Shown piece by piece: positions 34,001 to 45,919 of a stretch of DNA of 52,624 nt. The DNA is from Lingula anatina (Eukaryota; Brachiopoda; Lingulata; Lingulida; Lingulidae). The DNA lies in assembly GCF_001039355.2 (NCBI RefSeq), contig NW_019775730.1, forward strand, positions 42,008 through 94,631, given 5' to 3'. The notes beneath the pieces were generated by a model that saw nothing but the letters and a program-made list of their open reading frames with translations, was not told the origin of the DNA and ran no database searches. How positions within the stretch are numbered: the stretch's first letter is position 1; each line of letters opens with the position of its first letter. A program made the position numbers and the translations under genes.

Positions 34001-35674
34001 TAGTACTGGAGGTTCTGGACTGGGCTGGAAGCCACTGCATAAGCCACAGTGGTTTGCTAGTGCCAAAAAGGTAGAAAATAATGACTCTGAGTTTGTTTTA
34101 CATTTTTGTCTGAACAATTGATTTACATAATGAATAACAGTTGAATTGCGTAATTAACTTTGTGTAGATTTGAAACATAGTGAATGATTAAAAGATGTTC
34201 ATGTTTCAAATGAAGTAAAGAACTGCAGAAGAAAATATTTTAGGAGGTATATTGTCATAAATTTCTTTTTTTTTTTTTTCCAGGCTAGAGAAAATTCTTT
34301 AGCAGCAAGAACACTTTTTAAAGGTAAGTTTAAGAATGTACTTACAGTAAAAAGTAAAATTTATTGTTAAGTGAGAAAGAGATTCTGCTTTGAAATGGAA
34401 AAGATGCTGGAAAAGTTAAATTTGATAGGAATCTTGTAAAAGATGTAGTGAGGTTCATATCATCAAATTAAAAATGTATTTTTCAGGTCACAGCTGGACC
34501 CCAGAGGACCTTCAGACCCAGTATCTCCCTTATTTGTCCTTGACCAGTGTTCCTCTGCATGATCCAGGTAAATTATCAGCAGATTTTGAGTTGCGCTAAA
34601 AGCCCTTTATGTCATATGTTACTTTCTATGTCAGTATTATTAATGGGGCTGAACTTCCAAGACAAAAGTATGTTGAGTTCATTGAAAAACTTTGACATTT
34701 TGTCTCTTTCACACACGGTACACTTAAAATAATATGTGAACTGAGTAACTACATTCTTTGGTTTTCTTTTCCCATATGTGCCCAAGAAATATAGCACAGG
34801 CGTCCAGCTTGTTTATGCCCCCGAATTGGTGAACCTTTCTATGTGCACTAAAGCCGAGTTTAACCCTGTTGTTATTTGTTAGAGTTTGTTGTATGTTAAT
34901 TCATATCAATTTTTTCTCTGCCTCTCTGTAAAATGCAAGACCTATAAGTGTCATTAATGGATCTTGTACAAGTAATCTATGGTCAGTACACTTTATAGCA
35001 TCATGTCGCCACTACGTAAGTTATGTGCTCTATCATTATCATTATTTTCTCTGGATATTTGAAATACATTTTTATAAAATTCATATATAAAAGTATGGTT
35101 TGAGTATGTTATAAATAAAATAATATACAGCGAAACTGTAGATATTTTATTTGGATTCAGGTCAGTTCACCTTCCTCCAAGATCTTTGCAAGTATTCCTT
35201 ATCGAAGTTCTCTTCAAGGTTAGTTGAATATACATTTTTTATTCCTATGTAACAAAGTAAAATGTCTTGAACATATTAGAACTTGGTGAAAAGAATTTTT
35301 TTCTTTGTCAGTTGTATTGAAACAGGTAGTTTTAATCAAAAAGGAAGTACATTCCAATAAATTTGAGAACATTTCCAAAGCACCTGAGTAGAAAGTTAAC
35401 TACATTTTGCTTTTGAGATTATCTATTTATGCTTTCTGCTGGTACGTTTTTCAGGTCATACCCAGAACGCTTAGATGAAAAGGATGTTGAGATGGATGTG
35501 GATAATGAAGAACCTTCACTGGCAGTGCAGGATGTCCCCCACCTAAATAAAAGAGTCCTTAGAGAAGAAGAAGATGACATTGACATTCCCAGTAGTCAAT
35601 CAAATCTCCAAGTTGGAGGAGCCGCTGAAGAGCAGGAGGAAGAAGAAGTTGTGATTGAGGATTTTGATGATTGA
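28061..35674 (+). CDS. RAD17: Checkpoint clamp loader RAD17
   Basis: Eighteen exons join in frame to 710 residues: 28061-28063, 28401-28550, 28761-29012, 29522-29602, 29942-30089, 30479-30618, 30860-30912, 31096-31221, 31393-31462, 31752-31863, 32205-32420, 32668-32750, 33064-33210, 33918-34070, 34284-34323, 34487-34567, 35161-35218, 35455-35674. RAD17 replaces RFC1 in a clamp loader that puts the 9-1-1 ring on damaged DNA for ATR signalling. Seen: the entry motif NDLWADKHAPLSK, Walker A GPAGAGKT at about residues 171-178, Walker B region KIVLVEDFPNFF, the AAA+ segment ASSGDIRGAVNALQF, a Lys/Ser linker, and an acidic tail ending VVIEDFDD. The first coding exon holds only the ATG, directly before GTAAGT; the start is chosen because the next exon (KKEDVDCLWSDEEDD) then stays in frame. 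Human RAD17 is about 680 residues. Confidence 0.93.
33751..33798 (+). pseudogene. Decayed duplicate of the start of RAD17 exon 14
   Basis: An acceptor (TTTTACAG) plus about 48 nt resembling the real exon start at 33918: codons for SQTS, then TAA, then EFYASSVAY, against SRTSQGLYAASVAA in the real exon. The following AT-rich stretch (33791-33836) is also repeated at 33849-33888, so a local tandem duplication made it. Confidence 0.7.
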
Positions 35675-35902
35675 AGCGCTTTGCCAGTCGAGTTTCGGAT
35701 TTTGTTTCCTGTAAATATTACAGGTGTGACATACAAGACCTGAAAGGGCTGGAATAATTCTCAATGCCTGTTTATCAAGTATAATGTTTTTTTTCTAAAC
35801 CAGAAGAATCTCGAAGAATAATGCAGAGCAACTCAACACTGGTCTTCCAATTATCAAACATTTTTATAGAGGAATTATAGTTGCGTGAACACCTGAAAAA
35901 TG

Positions 35903-35908
35903 AATAAA
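35903..35908 (+). terminator. Candidate poly(A) signal of RAD17
   Basis: AATAAA about 230 nt after the stop; a second AATAAA is at 36147-36152. Confidence 0.5.
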
Positions 35909-36199
35909 GTACATAAAGTGCAGTTAAATAGGAAAAGATTTAAAAGTTCAATTGTATTCAAGTAGAGGCAATTTCAACTTATATAAATCGGCACAATACT
36001 TTAGACGGTGTGTGCTGATTGGAAGTTGGACAGCTGCATTTTGTTTTTTGTTGTTCAGCTAACTTTTCAGCGATAAAGCTAGCAAAGAAACATTAGGTTT
36101 TTGTTAGTAACTGTACATGAATCATGAAAATTATAACAAGTATCAAAATAAACGCTAAAACTATTTTCTTGAGCGTCTTTTACTATGTGTTATAAACGG

Positions 36200-37060
36200 A
36201 CAAAAAGTACTTATCAGTTCTGTAAAGAGATTCATAAATATTAAAAGCAACATTCTTTCCAAAAACCATTCAACATGTTTTCATTTTTTATTGGCAGACA
36301 CCTTATGTCAGAACGAAAAGCCAACAACTGCGCCCGTTGTCGTGTACTTGCATGGATTATTTATTTATTTATTTATTGCATAAGTATAAGAATAGCGTGT
36401 TAATTGTTGTTTTCAAACTAACAGGGATTATAGGACTTAATACATCTAAAGTTCGACAACTGATTGGATTGTTTTTCTGAAGTTATGCAGTATTATGAAT
36501 GTTTCACAAATTGGCGTTTTTCACGTTCAGAATAATACTTGAGGCAAAAGATGTGGATATATTGCAATTACATAAATCGTATTAACTAAAATTGCCGATG
36601 TTTTGTCTTTTCAAGCACAATTTCTACTAGTTCTCTGCCATGTATAAAGACTCCTACAATAGGAGTTCTATGTTTGTCCAAAAAATCTACAAGCAAGATA
36701 GTAGTGACAGCTATAGTAAATCCCCTTAGTTAGACTGAGCCATACCATTACCTGAACATGACAATACACAGGTGAGCGAATTTTACCTGTCTCCACCAAT
36801 TATCTTTATTCGTACTAGGTCTTGGCGCATTCTGCAATGAGTTTATTTTTAGACACTCATGAACGTTTTATTGAATAATCTGTAGCACTCAAGATCACAT
36901 AAAATCTTGATTTTACCAATTAATCTGTAAGATCGTACAATATATTCAATTTTTTGTGAGAATGATTTCCACAGCAACTTTTCAATGAAAATTTGCCATA
37001 CCTGTTGTAATTTACATAACAATTACCCGCTCAGTTCAGTGCGAGCTGTCATCTCGACTG
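36200..37060. other. Intergenic region after RAD17
   Basis: AT-rich, with an ATTT run at about 36357-36376. I see no gene. It leads into the less AT-rich region at 37030-37170 that looks like a promoter and first exon. Confidence 0.5.
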
Positions 37061-37079
37061 CGCGGTCACTTGACAGTTG

Positions 37080-40000
37080 GACCCTGGAAGAAGCGGGCGC
37101 AGGATAGGCGTGGTGAAGTCACAGAGCCTAATATTCATTCAGCGTTGAAGCAAATGGATCTCGGTCTCGTGAGTAACATTAAATGTACAAGGTACTATCT
37201 TATAAGAATGAAAAGTTATATTTTATGTCCATAATTTGATAATGTGGAATGCACGGTTATTGTCAGAGTAAAGCTAATATTTTCCAACGCTGTTGTTTGA
37301 GGTTATTAGAGCTTGCAAATTGTGCTTGCAAATTTTTGTCAAAAGCTTGTTTAATTCGAAATTTACCAAACAGTTTGAGTGTGTTCTCTGTCATGTATGA
37401 TTAAGAAGCTTCTTACACCAAGGTTGTATTTTATTTTTCAACGAGTTTAAAGTACAAGTTTACTGATTTTTGGACTTGACGTAAGAGTACGTGTGAGATT
37501 TTTACATACGGTTCGGTATTGCATTTTGCTTTGTTTGGGATATATTATTCATGTTTGCAATGGAATAAGACAAAGGTGACACTTTTTTGTTTTTACTGGT
37601 GACAAAAAAAAAATCATCATATCTGTAGGATATTTTCCCGATTTTTATTGTAACTTAAACACATTTTTACATAAAATAGAAGCAGTTAGTTGGTACATTC
37701 ATCAAATAATATTTATCGTGTATGAGATTACTATAAACATTCGATGATTATTTGAATCTGTAATCGATAGTATAATTATCTGACTCTTGGTGGAACTGCT
37801 CCATTCGTTCCAGCAGTTGCTTTGAGAACGGTTACCAATAGTATTGGTTGTAACGGTTTTATTTAATTTTCACCAGAAATCGGTTAACAACATTCAGTAA
37901 GATTTGTGAAATATCGAAGAATTTTGAATCTTGAACTATATGACCCTTTTCATTCGTTTTTCTCGTGTTTAGGCAGCCCTTTTCAGTTCATGTACTTTTA
38001 ATTAAAATGTTATTGCTTTGGAATATTGAATTTTGCCATTAACGTTACTTTCGTATTTCAGAACTGCTAACACCGTTGCCGAGGTACTACAAAACTACAA
38101 ATTAAAGCGCTCCTGCGACAGATATAGGCTGCAATAGTCTTCTGATGTGTACTGCTATGGTAAGAGTAATTCACACACTTTTCAAATGTTGTGGTTTGAG
38201 TTTGGTATAGCTTGTATTTAAATGTTTGTCAAAAGCTTGTTTTAATTCAAAATTTGTCGAACAGTGAGTAGATTCTGTATCATGAAAGCCTAAGAGTTTC
38301 CTTGCACCAAGGTTTTTTCATTTTTCTGTAAGCTTAAATTACCGCTTTGCTTGTGTGGTCCATTGTCTTTTAGAGTAACTGTTCGTTGCTTATCTTTAAA
38401 AAGATCGCATGAATAATATGAAGAAAAAGAAAATATTAGATAATTTCCTAGGACTCACAGATAGGGCCTACGTAAATGTCTCACCTGAACAAATTTATAT
38501 TTCAATAACAATTTTTAATTTGTACTTGACGTATCACAATGAAACTTTCAGGTACCTATGTAGGATACCCTACTGTTCTCATAATTCTGTATTGCATTTT
38601 GCTTTGTTTAGAAAATATAAATTATGTTTGCAACTGAATGAGATAAAAACTAAATGAGATAACTTTAAAAAACGTTGGATATTTTTTGGATTTTTATGGT
38701 AACCTAAACGTATTTCACATGCAATAGAAACAGGCTGTTCTGCCATTCAAGTAAAATTTGCTGTTAATGATCATGAGATGATTAGGCCTACAAACTTTCG
38801 TAAGTTCAGTCTGCCCCATTGTAATTTTAACATTGCAAAATCAACACAAGTACTTGTATTTTCATTTTCAGTTTATACAGTCCTAGATAAAATCCTATTG
38901 CTAAGAAAATTGAATTGTGTCATTATCGTTATTTTTATATTTCAGAACTGCCATCTCCATTGCCGAGATACTGCAAAATGCGCATGCGACTGATAGAGGC
39001 TGCCTTAGTCTTCTGCCCGTATTTCAGAATCGGACATAAACACACATGTACACACACCATATGGTGAAAATCGTGCACGCTGTTATAATGATTTTTCAAA
39101 ACATTTTATACCTACATGTAATATTTTTACGCATTTAACTATTGATTGTGATCGTACGTATTCCCTTTTCAAATTGTATACAGAAATTTACCGTTTTAAA
39201 TTTGTTTTCAAATGTTACCTCAATGGTTGATCTTGATCATTTTCAAATCAATTCATGGGATAAGCTCAGATGTATCTGATTCTATCTGAAATTCATTTAT
39301 TTTCTCTCCAATATTCTTATTTTATGCAAAAATGGAATTCAAAGTGTTTACATATTGCACCTTTCAATTTTGGAAGTAAAAACGCAATTTTCACCATATC
39401 GTTAATTGAAACTCCAGTAAGACTGCTTACCAATTTCATCAACTTCCATATCATTTATCGAAACAATTGCCTTTGAAGTAAATTTTGTATGTTACATTAT
39501 CTGGAAACGTAATCATCTGACACTTTTTGATGATTAACATATTTGCCTGAATAAATTTAAATGCTTTTTAATTTTTGGAAGAGTTATTTTGATGTAAAAG
39601 GTTCAGAGTTAAAAGTTTGTTGATACTGATGTATTTTTAGAATCTATCATCTGTTTGATTTAAAGTGCATTCAATTGCTTATTAAAATTCAATCAAACGT
39701 TTGTCTTAAATTTTGTAAATTGTAAAAGTTAAAATTTTTGTGTTTAGACGTTGTCTCATCATTAAGATTGCGGTACGTTGCAGTGCATTATATAACATTT
39801 TCTAGCGATGTTCACGAATTTCGGATGGAGCATCTTATTTTCAATAAGTTTTCGGCGTAATTCTATTTTTCTTTTTCATTTGTAGTTAGTGAATTTGCCA
39901 TATTGTTAAAATGTTCATGTGTAAATATAATATTTTTCATATTTATGCTGTGATGGCTGAACAAAATAAAACAGTACATAAATTGTGTTCAATTTTGATT

Positions 40001-40150
40001 GTGTATAGTAAAAAAGATCAAGATTCAAGGACAAGTAACAGTCCTGTACAAATAACAATTCAAGTGAAATTAAATGTTCATTTAGCCTTTTTTTATTTTT
40101 ATTTTTTTGTTCAATATGATTTTTTTGTCATCCCACAATAAATAAATATT
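37080..40150 (+). ncRNA. Probable spliced long non-coding RNA with duplicated exon
   Basis: A less AT-rich segment at 37030-37168 ends in a GTGAGT donor. Two acceptor-led segments follow, at 38062-38159 (donor GTAAGA) and 38946 onward; their first ~95 nt are clearly related (TTGCCGAGGTACT against TTGCCGAGATACT, then shared TAGTCTTCTG). AATAAA at 40137-40142 could end the transcript. Reading frames are very short: from the ATG in the first exon, joining to exon 2 gives seven codons and joining directly to exon 3 gives twenty (MDLGL then NCHLHCRDTAKCACD). The upstream introns of both exons are also related. This is a model from splice signals only; the direction rests on the GT-AG signals. Confidence 0.35.
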
Positions 40151-40213
40151 CCACCAAATGTATTTGTTTTATAGTTTGAAACGAATGATTATTGTATTGG
40201 AAAACAATAAAAA

Positions 40214-40350
40214 GGGTGACAGGTGGGCGAGTCCATTCAGTTTGAGGGGTGACAGGTGGGGCGAGTCCATTCAATTTGAAGGGAAACAGGTGGGGTCAGT
40301 ACATTCTGTTTGAGGGGTGCCAGGTGGGGCAATTCCATCATTTTTGAGGG
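40214..40350. repeat. Minisatellite, four units of 33-34 bp
   Basis: Units begin GGGTGACAGGTGGGGCGAGT and diverge gradually over four copies. Confidence 0.92.
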
Positions 40351-40671
40351 GAGGGTTCCAATTTAATATAAAGATGACAACTGGGGTGAAAGCTCTCTTG
40401 GAGGTTAAAAGCAATTATTTTGACACTTTAAAACGCAGTAGTGATTCAACTTGTTTATTTTCAAACCTTTAAAAGCATACACTGATGATAGCAAACAATG
40501 ACACAATACATATTTTGTGAACTTTTATCATTTACCAACTAAATGCAAAACTGTGTTACTTGTTATCTCCAAACTTACAGGAGTGAATAACATAACTAAA
40601 ATGGAGTTTATAAAAACAGGATAATTGAAGTATTCTTTTAAGATTTCATAACTATGTAATGTAGCTCATCA

Positions 40672-41265
40672 GGGCCACAGAATAGAATAAAACATTTGTC
40701 AATGGGGATTTCATTTATTTTCAGTATTTTACAGGAAACTGCCATAAAACTAAAACACAAACAACAAATGAAATGAATTGTCTATACGTATTGTTCAGCA
40801 TATGACACAATTTCTAATGCTACAACAGAATTCAAGTTTAATGCTTTTTATTAGCTTCATTAGTTACTAAAATCAACCATTAAAACTTCTATATCATGAT
40901 AAAGTTTTGTTAACTTCCCCATGTTGGACGCCCTGGACAATTTAAGTGCTTCAGCGTTTTCACTAATAATATCTTCCTTCATCGTGGGTGTCTTTCTTTT
41001 CTCAGACATGGTAGACACATATTTCACTTTGGCAGAGTGTTCAGAATGGCAAAACTTTCACTAGGGCGGAGGTTTTTCCACTTCTGCAAATGTTGCACTA
41101 TGAAGCTCAATGAGGCCACAGACTAGAATGAAGCATAAGTCAACAGGCATTCCATTTATTGTCAAACATTTTACAGGAAACTGCTGTGAAACTAAAACAA
41201 AGAAAACACATATGAAACTAATTGTCTATATTTACTGTTCACCATACAACACAATTTTTAAAAGC
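40672..41265. repeat. Diverged direct repeat flanking a small minus-strand ORF
   Basis: About 155 nt at 40672-40825 (from AGCTCATCAGGGCCACAGA) are repeated at 41105-41265 (AGCTCAATGAGGCCACAGA) at roughly three-quarters identity in the same orientation. The interval between them holds the 49-codon frame listed next. Confidence 0.8.
40860..41009 (-). pseudogene. Small gag-like ORF fragment
   Basis: An ATG-to-stop minus-strand frame of 49 codons, rich in Lys, Glu and Leu: it starts MSEKRKTPTMKED and contains LSRASNMGKLTKLYHDIE. The helical, charged N-terminal look is like the start of LTR-retroelement gag-type proteins, but the match is by impression only. No downstream protease or polymerase frame follows, so it is a remnant at best. 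Confidence 0.25.
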
Positions 41266-41940
41266 TTAATGACATAGAGTTAAAAGTACTAGTAATAGTA
41301 CTAGTATCAACAAAAGTTTTATCTGGTCCTCATCAACTTATCACTTACTACCTGTCACTAAACATTCCAAGATTCTATTAAGGTGAGAAAATACAATGAC
41401 ATCCTCTAATATAACTATAGAAATATAATAAATTATATGCAATTCTATACATTGAAATCTCACCGTTATGCTTCTATAAACTAAATCCACATCTGCCACT
41501 GCATTACTCTGGACAACTGCATTGCTCTGCAACACACAGCAGACTGGCACACACTCAAGGGAAAAACTGTTCATTTATGCAAATCAAGGTCACTACAAGT
41601 CCTTGAGCAAATGAAGTGTAGTGGATGTGCTTGGTCAGCACACCTATTGCAATACTGACTACATACCGACTATTTTGTTCTTACAGATAAAATGCAACAC
41701 CTAAAGACTATGTCTCTTGTGTTGCATTATGTCAAGTTATCCAGTGGACTAGGGCAGTGCTAAAATTTTGGAGATTCAAATGAAAGTGACTGGAAAATTA
41801 GAGGTATCAATTAATAAGGAATCCATCTGGATAAGAAAGACTAAGAACACCGTGAACTGTGATGAGGACAGATATATCCTATCACACCTCTACAATAACC
41901 TTAATGTACCAAAGCAGCAACCCTAATAGGGAGGTTGTGG

Positions 41941-41990
41941 TTGTGTGGGTGAGTGTGTGAGCGAGTGTGTGTATGTGTGTGTGTGCAAGC
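41941..41990. repeat. GT-rich microsatellite
   Basis: Interrupted (GT)n/(GTGA)n run. Confidence 0.9.
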
Positions 41991-42410
41991 TAAACCCCTG
42001 CTAACAGCACCATCAGGGTGTTACATTTGACTGATGAAGGAGTAAAAGTTGGTAAAAAATATAAATATGATCTCATACCATTTTTAATGTCACTGCTTCT
42101 TTAAGTTTTGACATTGCACAATTCTCTTGATGGATTCTGTGACTAAGTGAACTAATGTCTTTAAATCAGGATAATTCTCTCAAAATACAAATATGTACAT
42201 TGAAGCTGAAATATATAATGTATCTGACATGAGTTCTAGCTGAGGTACATGTTGTATATCTATTGACTTTGATGAATCACAATGCTTGTGCCATTGCACC
42301 AAGCAAAATGCTATGACAGTGGGGATGATTTACACAGACATAAATTTTGAAGTAGAATAAGAAGCATTAAGGCAACTATACATTTATCATACAACTTAAT
42401 TAACTGGCTG

Positions 42411-44679
42411 CTAAACAATTCTACCAATGTATTCAGTCCCAGGAAATTTTTTTAGTAATTGTGGCCATTGAACTAATATATGATCAGCAAAGTAATATAA
42501 GATTCTGGCTGATAGAGAAAGACTTTCCACTCTGCAGATGCTCTCAACATAGATGATGGAAACATCCTTCATTCCTGTCAACTGAAAATATAAATTATGT
42601 GCATCTTTTTTGGTCAAGACAGTTAGTACTAAATATCTGATAAAGCAATCTGCTAATTGTACAAAACAAAAACCAATTCATTTTATATTGATTTAATCAA
42701 TTGCTACCATTTATCTAAATGAAATGTAATGTGGCAGCTGAAACACAAACATGGCTAATATATAAACTGAGAGTTTCTTTACCTTTAAAAGAAATGCAGC
42801 AAAGCACAGTGGAATACATGTTCCTGGACCATTGCACAATAACTGTAGCAAAAACAAACAACTCAAAAGACCTCTAGTGACTATAAAAATTACTTCATCA
42901 AAGAAAAGATTTCTTATTTCAGGAAATTATAAATACACTGCAATGTTTTAAGCTTGGGACATCTTTCCTTTTGAACCATAATTTAAAACAAAAATTTTCA
43001 CGTCTCTACACCTTTCACATAAAAGTACATATTCACAAATATCAACAAATTTGTTTACAGTTAAAACTTTTTTTCATTACAGACAAAAATAATGGTTATA
43101 TAACTTACCAAATCTGGTCTACTTTTAATTACTATAGGGAAACAATACAAGCTTGCATATAATGTAGTCATTACTGTGGTTATCCAAGATTGATGCACTT
43201 CTCTGCTTCTAGGCACCTTGGTTATAAAATACTGAAAGTGTATCAATATTGCATTATTACATTATAAATTGACTAAAATAACAACTTTCATTTTACAGCA
43301 AAAATTGTTGACATTTTAAAATACCACTTGCATTAAATTAGGTTGAGTAATGACACAACAATGTATCAAATTAACGGTATTCTGATAAAATATATAACCT
43401 GTAGCTCAAAATACATACTTGAGAATTAAAACCCATTTTTGCCTCAGCCGTTTTGATTCTGTCTTCACTCATTGTGTCTGTATTGGCTACTATGTATTCC
43501 CTAGGAGAATATCTATTTTTGCCCCTGTTAGTGTCTCTGCCTGCAAGCCCAGACACCAGAGAAAGGATTTCAGCGGTATGTCCACCTGTAAATATATGTT
43601 CAATATTCTTAGACAATGAATATGAATGAAAAGAACATTCTTCCAATTAAAAAAGTTAAAAATGTATTAATATTTTCACTGTTGGTCTTAACCACTCACT
43701 GATATAACTTCTAGACACATTTCATGCTAGATTCTACAAATTTTTATTGGTCTCAGTAAAATAGAACTTCCATACATATTTTAATAAAATCGAGCAACAT
43801 AACTGTGTGTGACTCCTAAAAATGTTATCTCTAAAACATAATTAAAATAATCAAATACAGACACAGAGACACTTATTCCTAATGTTTAACTGATGGAATA
43901 GGATACTCAGTATATGGTTAAATACTGGGGTTTCATCAAAATAAAGGGAGTTTTGAATTTTGTAATGTTAACAGTCACTTGGGTCTCATCTCTCTCCTTG
44001 TATAATTAAAATCTGAGACTGTGATACAAATCCACACTTCTGCTCAGTCTGCATAAGATAAAGTAAGTCACTACATAATGTAATTAGAAACTTTTTTCTG
44101 CATGTGAAGTTAAAAGTCTCGGTCACCTGTGCAATGGTAATTGATACTCATATGTTGTACATATCAGGGGCGGATCCAGAATTATTTTCTGACAGTCTTC
44201 CAAATTATCTTTGTGGATCTATCCTCCATTTTTGACCGTCTTCCGACAGAAAAAATAAGATACCCGTCAATGTAAACTTGAAAATCTGACCGTCTTCCGG
44301 GAGACCCAGCAGACGCCCTAAATCCGCCCCTGCATATTATCATCAGTCACAGTGTATTTCTAATTATCAATCTCCAGCACTTCTATTTATGGGTTTTTAT
44401 ATCCACTATTCTAACAAGCAAAATAAAAGAAGAAAACATGCATAAGGGTACATGTACCAGACACAAGGGAATGAGTGCCACTGAGTCAGAGAAACAAAGG
44501 AGGAAATTACCGGATCCTGCTATAATCATGGTTTTAACTTCGGAATTAACCATATTTCTGTACGGCAGATTTCCCATTCTCCCATTATGTATTCTTTTGA
44601 TGACTGAAAATGTTCTTGCGAGAAGCAACACGAGAATAATAGGCAGGAAGACTGCCAGCACGATCAAAACATCCGCCAT
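42411..44679 (-). CDS. ALG14: UDP-N-acetylglucosamine transferase subunit ALG14
   Basis: Five exons join in frame to 229 residues: 44511-44679, 43419-43585, 43109-43231, 42783-42842, 42411-42581. ALG14 is the ER-membrane anchor that recruits cytosolic ALG13; together they add the second GlcNAc to dolichol-PP-GlcNAc in N-glycan synthesis. An N-terminal membrane segment (about residues 4-24) is followed by the family hallmark IIAGSGGHTAEILSL, then EYIVANTDTMSEDRI, VPRSREVHQSW, LLCNGPGTCIPLC and IIYVESICRVESLSLS; the C-terminus EYIGRIV matches the typical end. Human ALG14 is 216 residues. The start is the only ATG that places the membrane segment at the N-terminus. Intact. Confidence 0.96.
44165..44332. 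mobile_element. hAT-like MITE in ALG14 intron 1
   Basis: The ends are inverted: CAGGGGCGGATCC on the left and ATCCGCCCCTG on the right, flanked by CATAT on both sides. It is 168 bp and non-coding, of the same end type as the element at 22076. Confidence 0.8.
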
Positions 44680-44950
44680 AACATTAACCTTGACCTCGAG
44701 GGAGTACCTGTTAATAACGACATAAATAATGCCTGTTTATAGTTTGTATTGACTAAGATAATACCATTGTTTATTTCAGCAATCATGTAGTCATTTAATT
44801 ATCTATCCATAGTATATGTTAATGTCTTTTACTTTAAATAACTTTCCATGTGGCAAATAAAAACATATACGACAACCGATTTACGTTAAGGTAATTTCAG
44901 GTTACGTTGATTTCAGACGACGGTCGGAGTACAAGAGTCGAAGTCCACAA
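44680..44950. promoter_or_regulatory. Bidirectional promoter ALG14/TLCD4
   Basis: About 270 bp separate the ALG14 ATG from the probable TLCD4 first exon, which is divergent. No TATA box is evident at a useful place. Confidence 0.55.
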
Positions 44951-44963
44951 TGAAGATATACTG
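44951..44963 (+). other. TLCD4: Visible end of a TLCD4 5' exon with a possible tiny uORF
   Basis: An ATG at 44951 precedes a GTAGGT donor at 44964. Spliced to the exon acceptor at 45891 this frame stops after nine codons, so it is not the main start. The upstream limit of this exon is unknown. Confidence 0.35.
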
Positions 44964-45919
44964 GTAGGTGGCAGAACTTTGATTTTTGTACGTATATGGT
45001 GGAGAGTATTTTATTTAAACTTGACTTTTACTGCATAGACTGCTTTTTCCTAGTTTTTGACGAAGATATGCAATATGCATTGTTCTATCGATCATCCAAC
45101 ATACTGTGCTTGTAGCTGTGGTTTGATGTACTGGTACTCTAGTACAATGCACTGTATATATGATGTGCCCCCAGAAGTAATGTTAGGGTTATTGCTCGTG
45201 CATGATATTACACGTGTATGTATTTTTTTTTTTTTTTTTTTTTTTGGACTTTACTGATAGTATACTCACACTGAACTGCTTCAGAAAAAGGCTGTGTGGT
45301 TGAAGTCAAATGAAAAAAAAATGGGGGAAAAAAAAAGGCAAATATATTGTAGTTTGTATCTCTACAAAGTAATGGTTGAATTATAGGAAATCTTTAATCC
45401 CGGTAATTTTTGTACTTCAGTTTATGTTTAAAAATATCATTTTCATAAACTTTAAAATCGTGTATAATCATGTGCAAAAATAGAATTTTTGACTATATTT
45501 AATAAATGAACTTTTGGTAAAAAAAAGCCAGAAATGCTTAAACCTCTGCGTAACAAGCGCTGTTGAGTGTTGATATCTTATCCTGAATAATGTACAAAGT
45601 AAGCATCTATTATTTAATCTACATCAAAATCAGTATTGGTAAACATCATGAGGGCCTTGAATTATAAATGAGTATGGTAAGCCATATTGCAGAAAGTGAC
45701 TTATTAGATTTACTTAATGTTATTTTTTTCATACTTGTTTTTATAATTCAACTGTAATTATTTTGGTAAAGAATGGTATATCCTTAATTTTTTTGGTCAA
45801 GCTCAGTGAGCTGTTTGTTGATTTTTCCAAAAAATCTATGTGTATATTTATAATTATATTATTTTTCTCTGTGTTCTTTTTCTATTTCAGTGTTGGTTAC
45901 TCATGACAAAAATAAAGAA

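Noticed and set aside
39911-40141. 76-codon plus-strand frame as a coding gene
   Set aside because: It ends in a low-complexity Phe/Tyr run over T-rich sequence and lies in the presumed terminal exon of a non-coding transcript.
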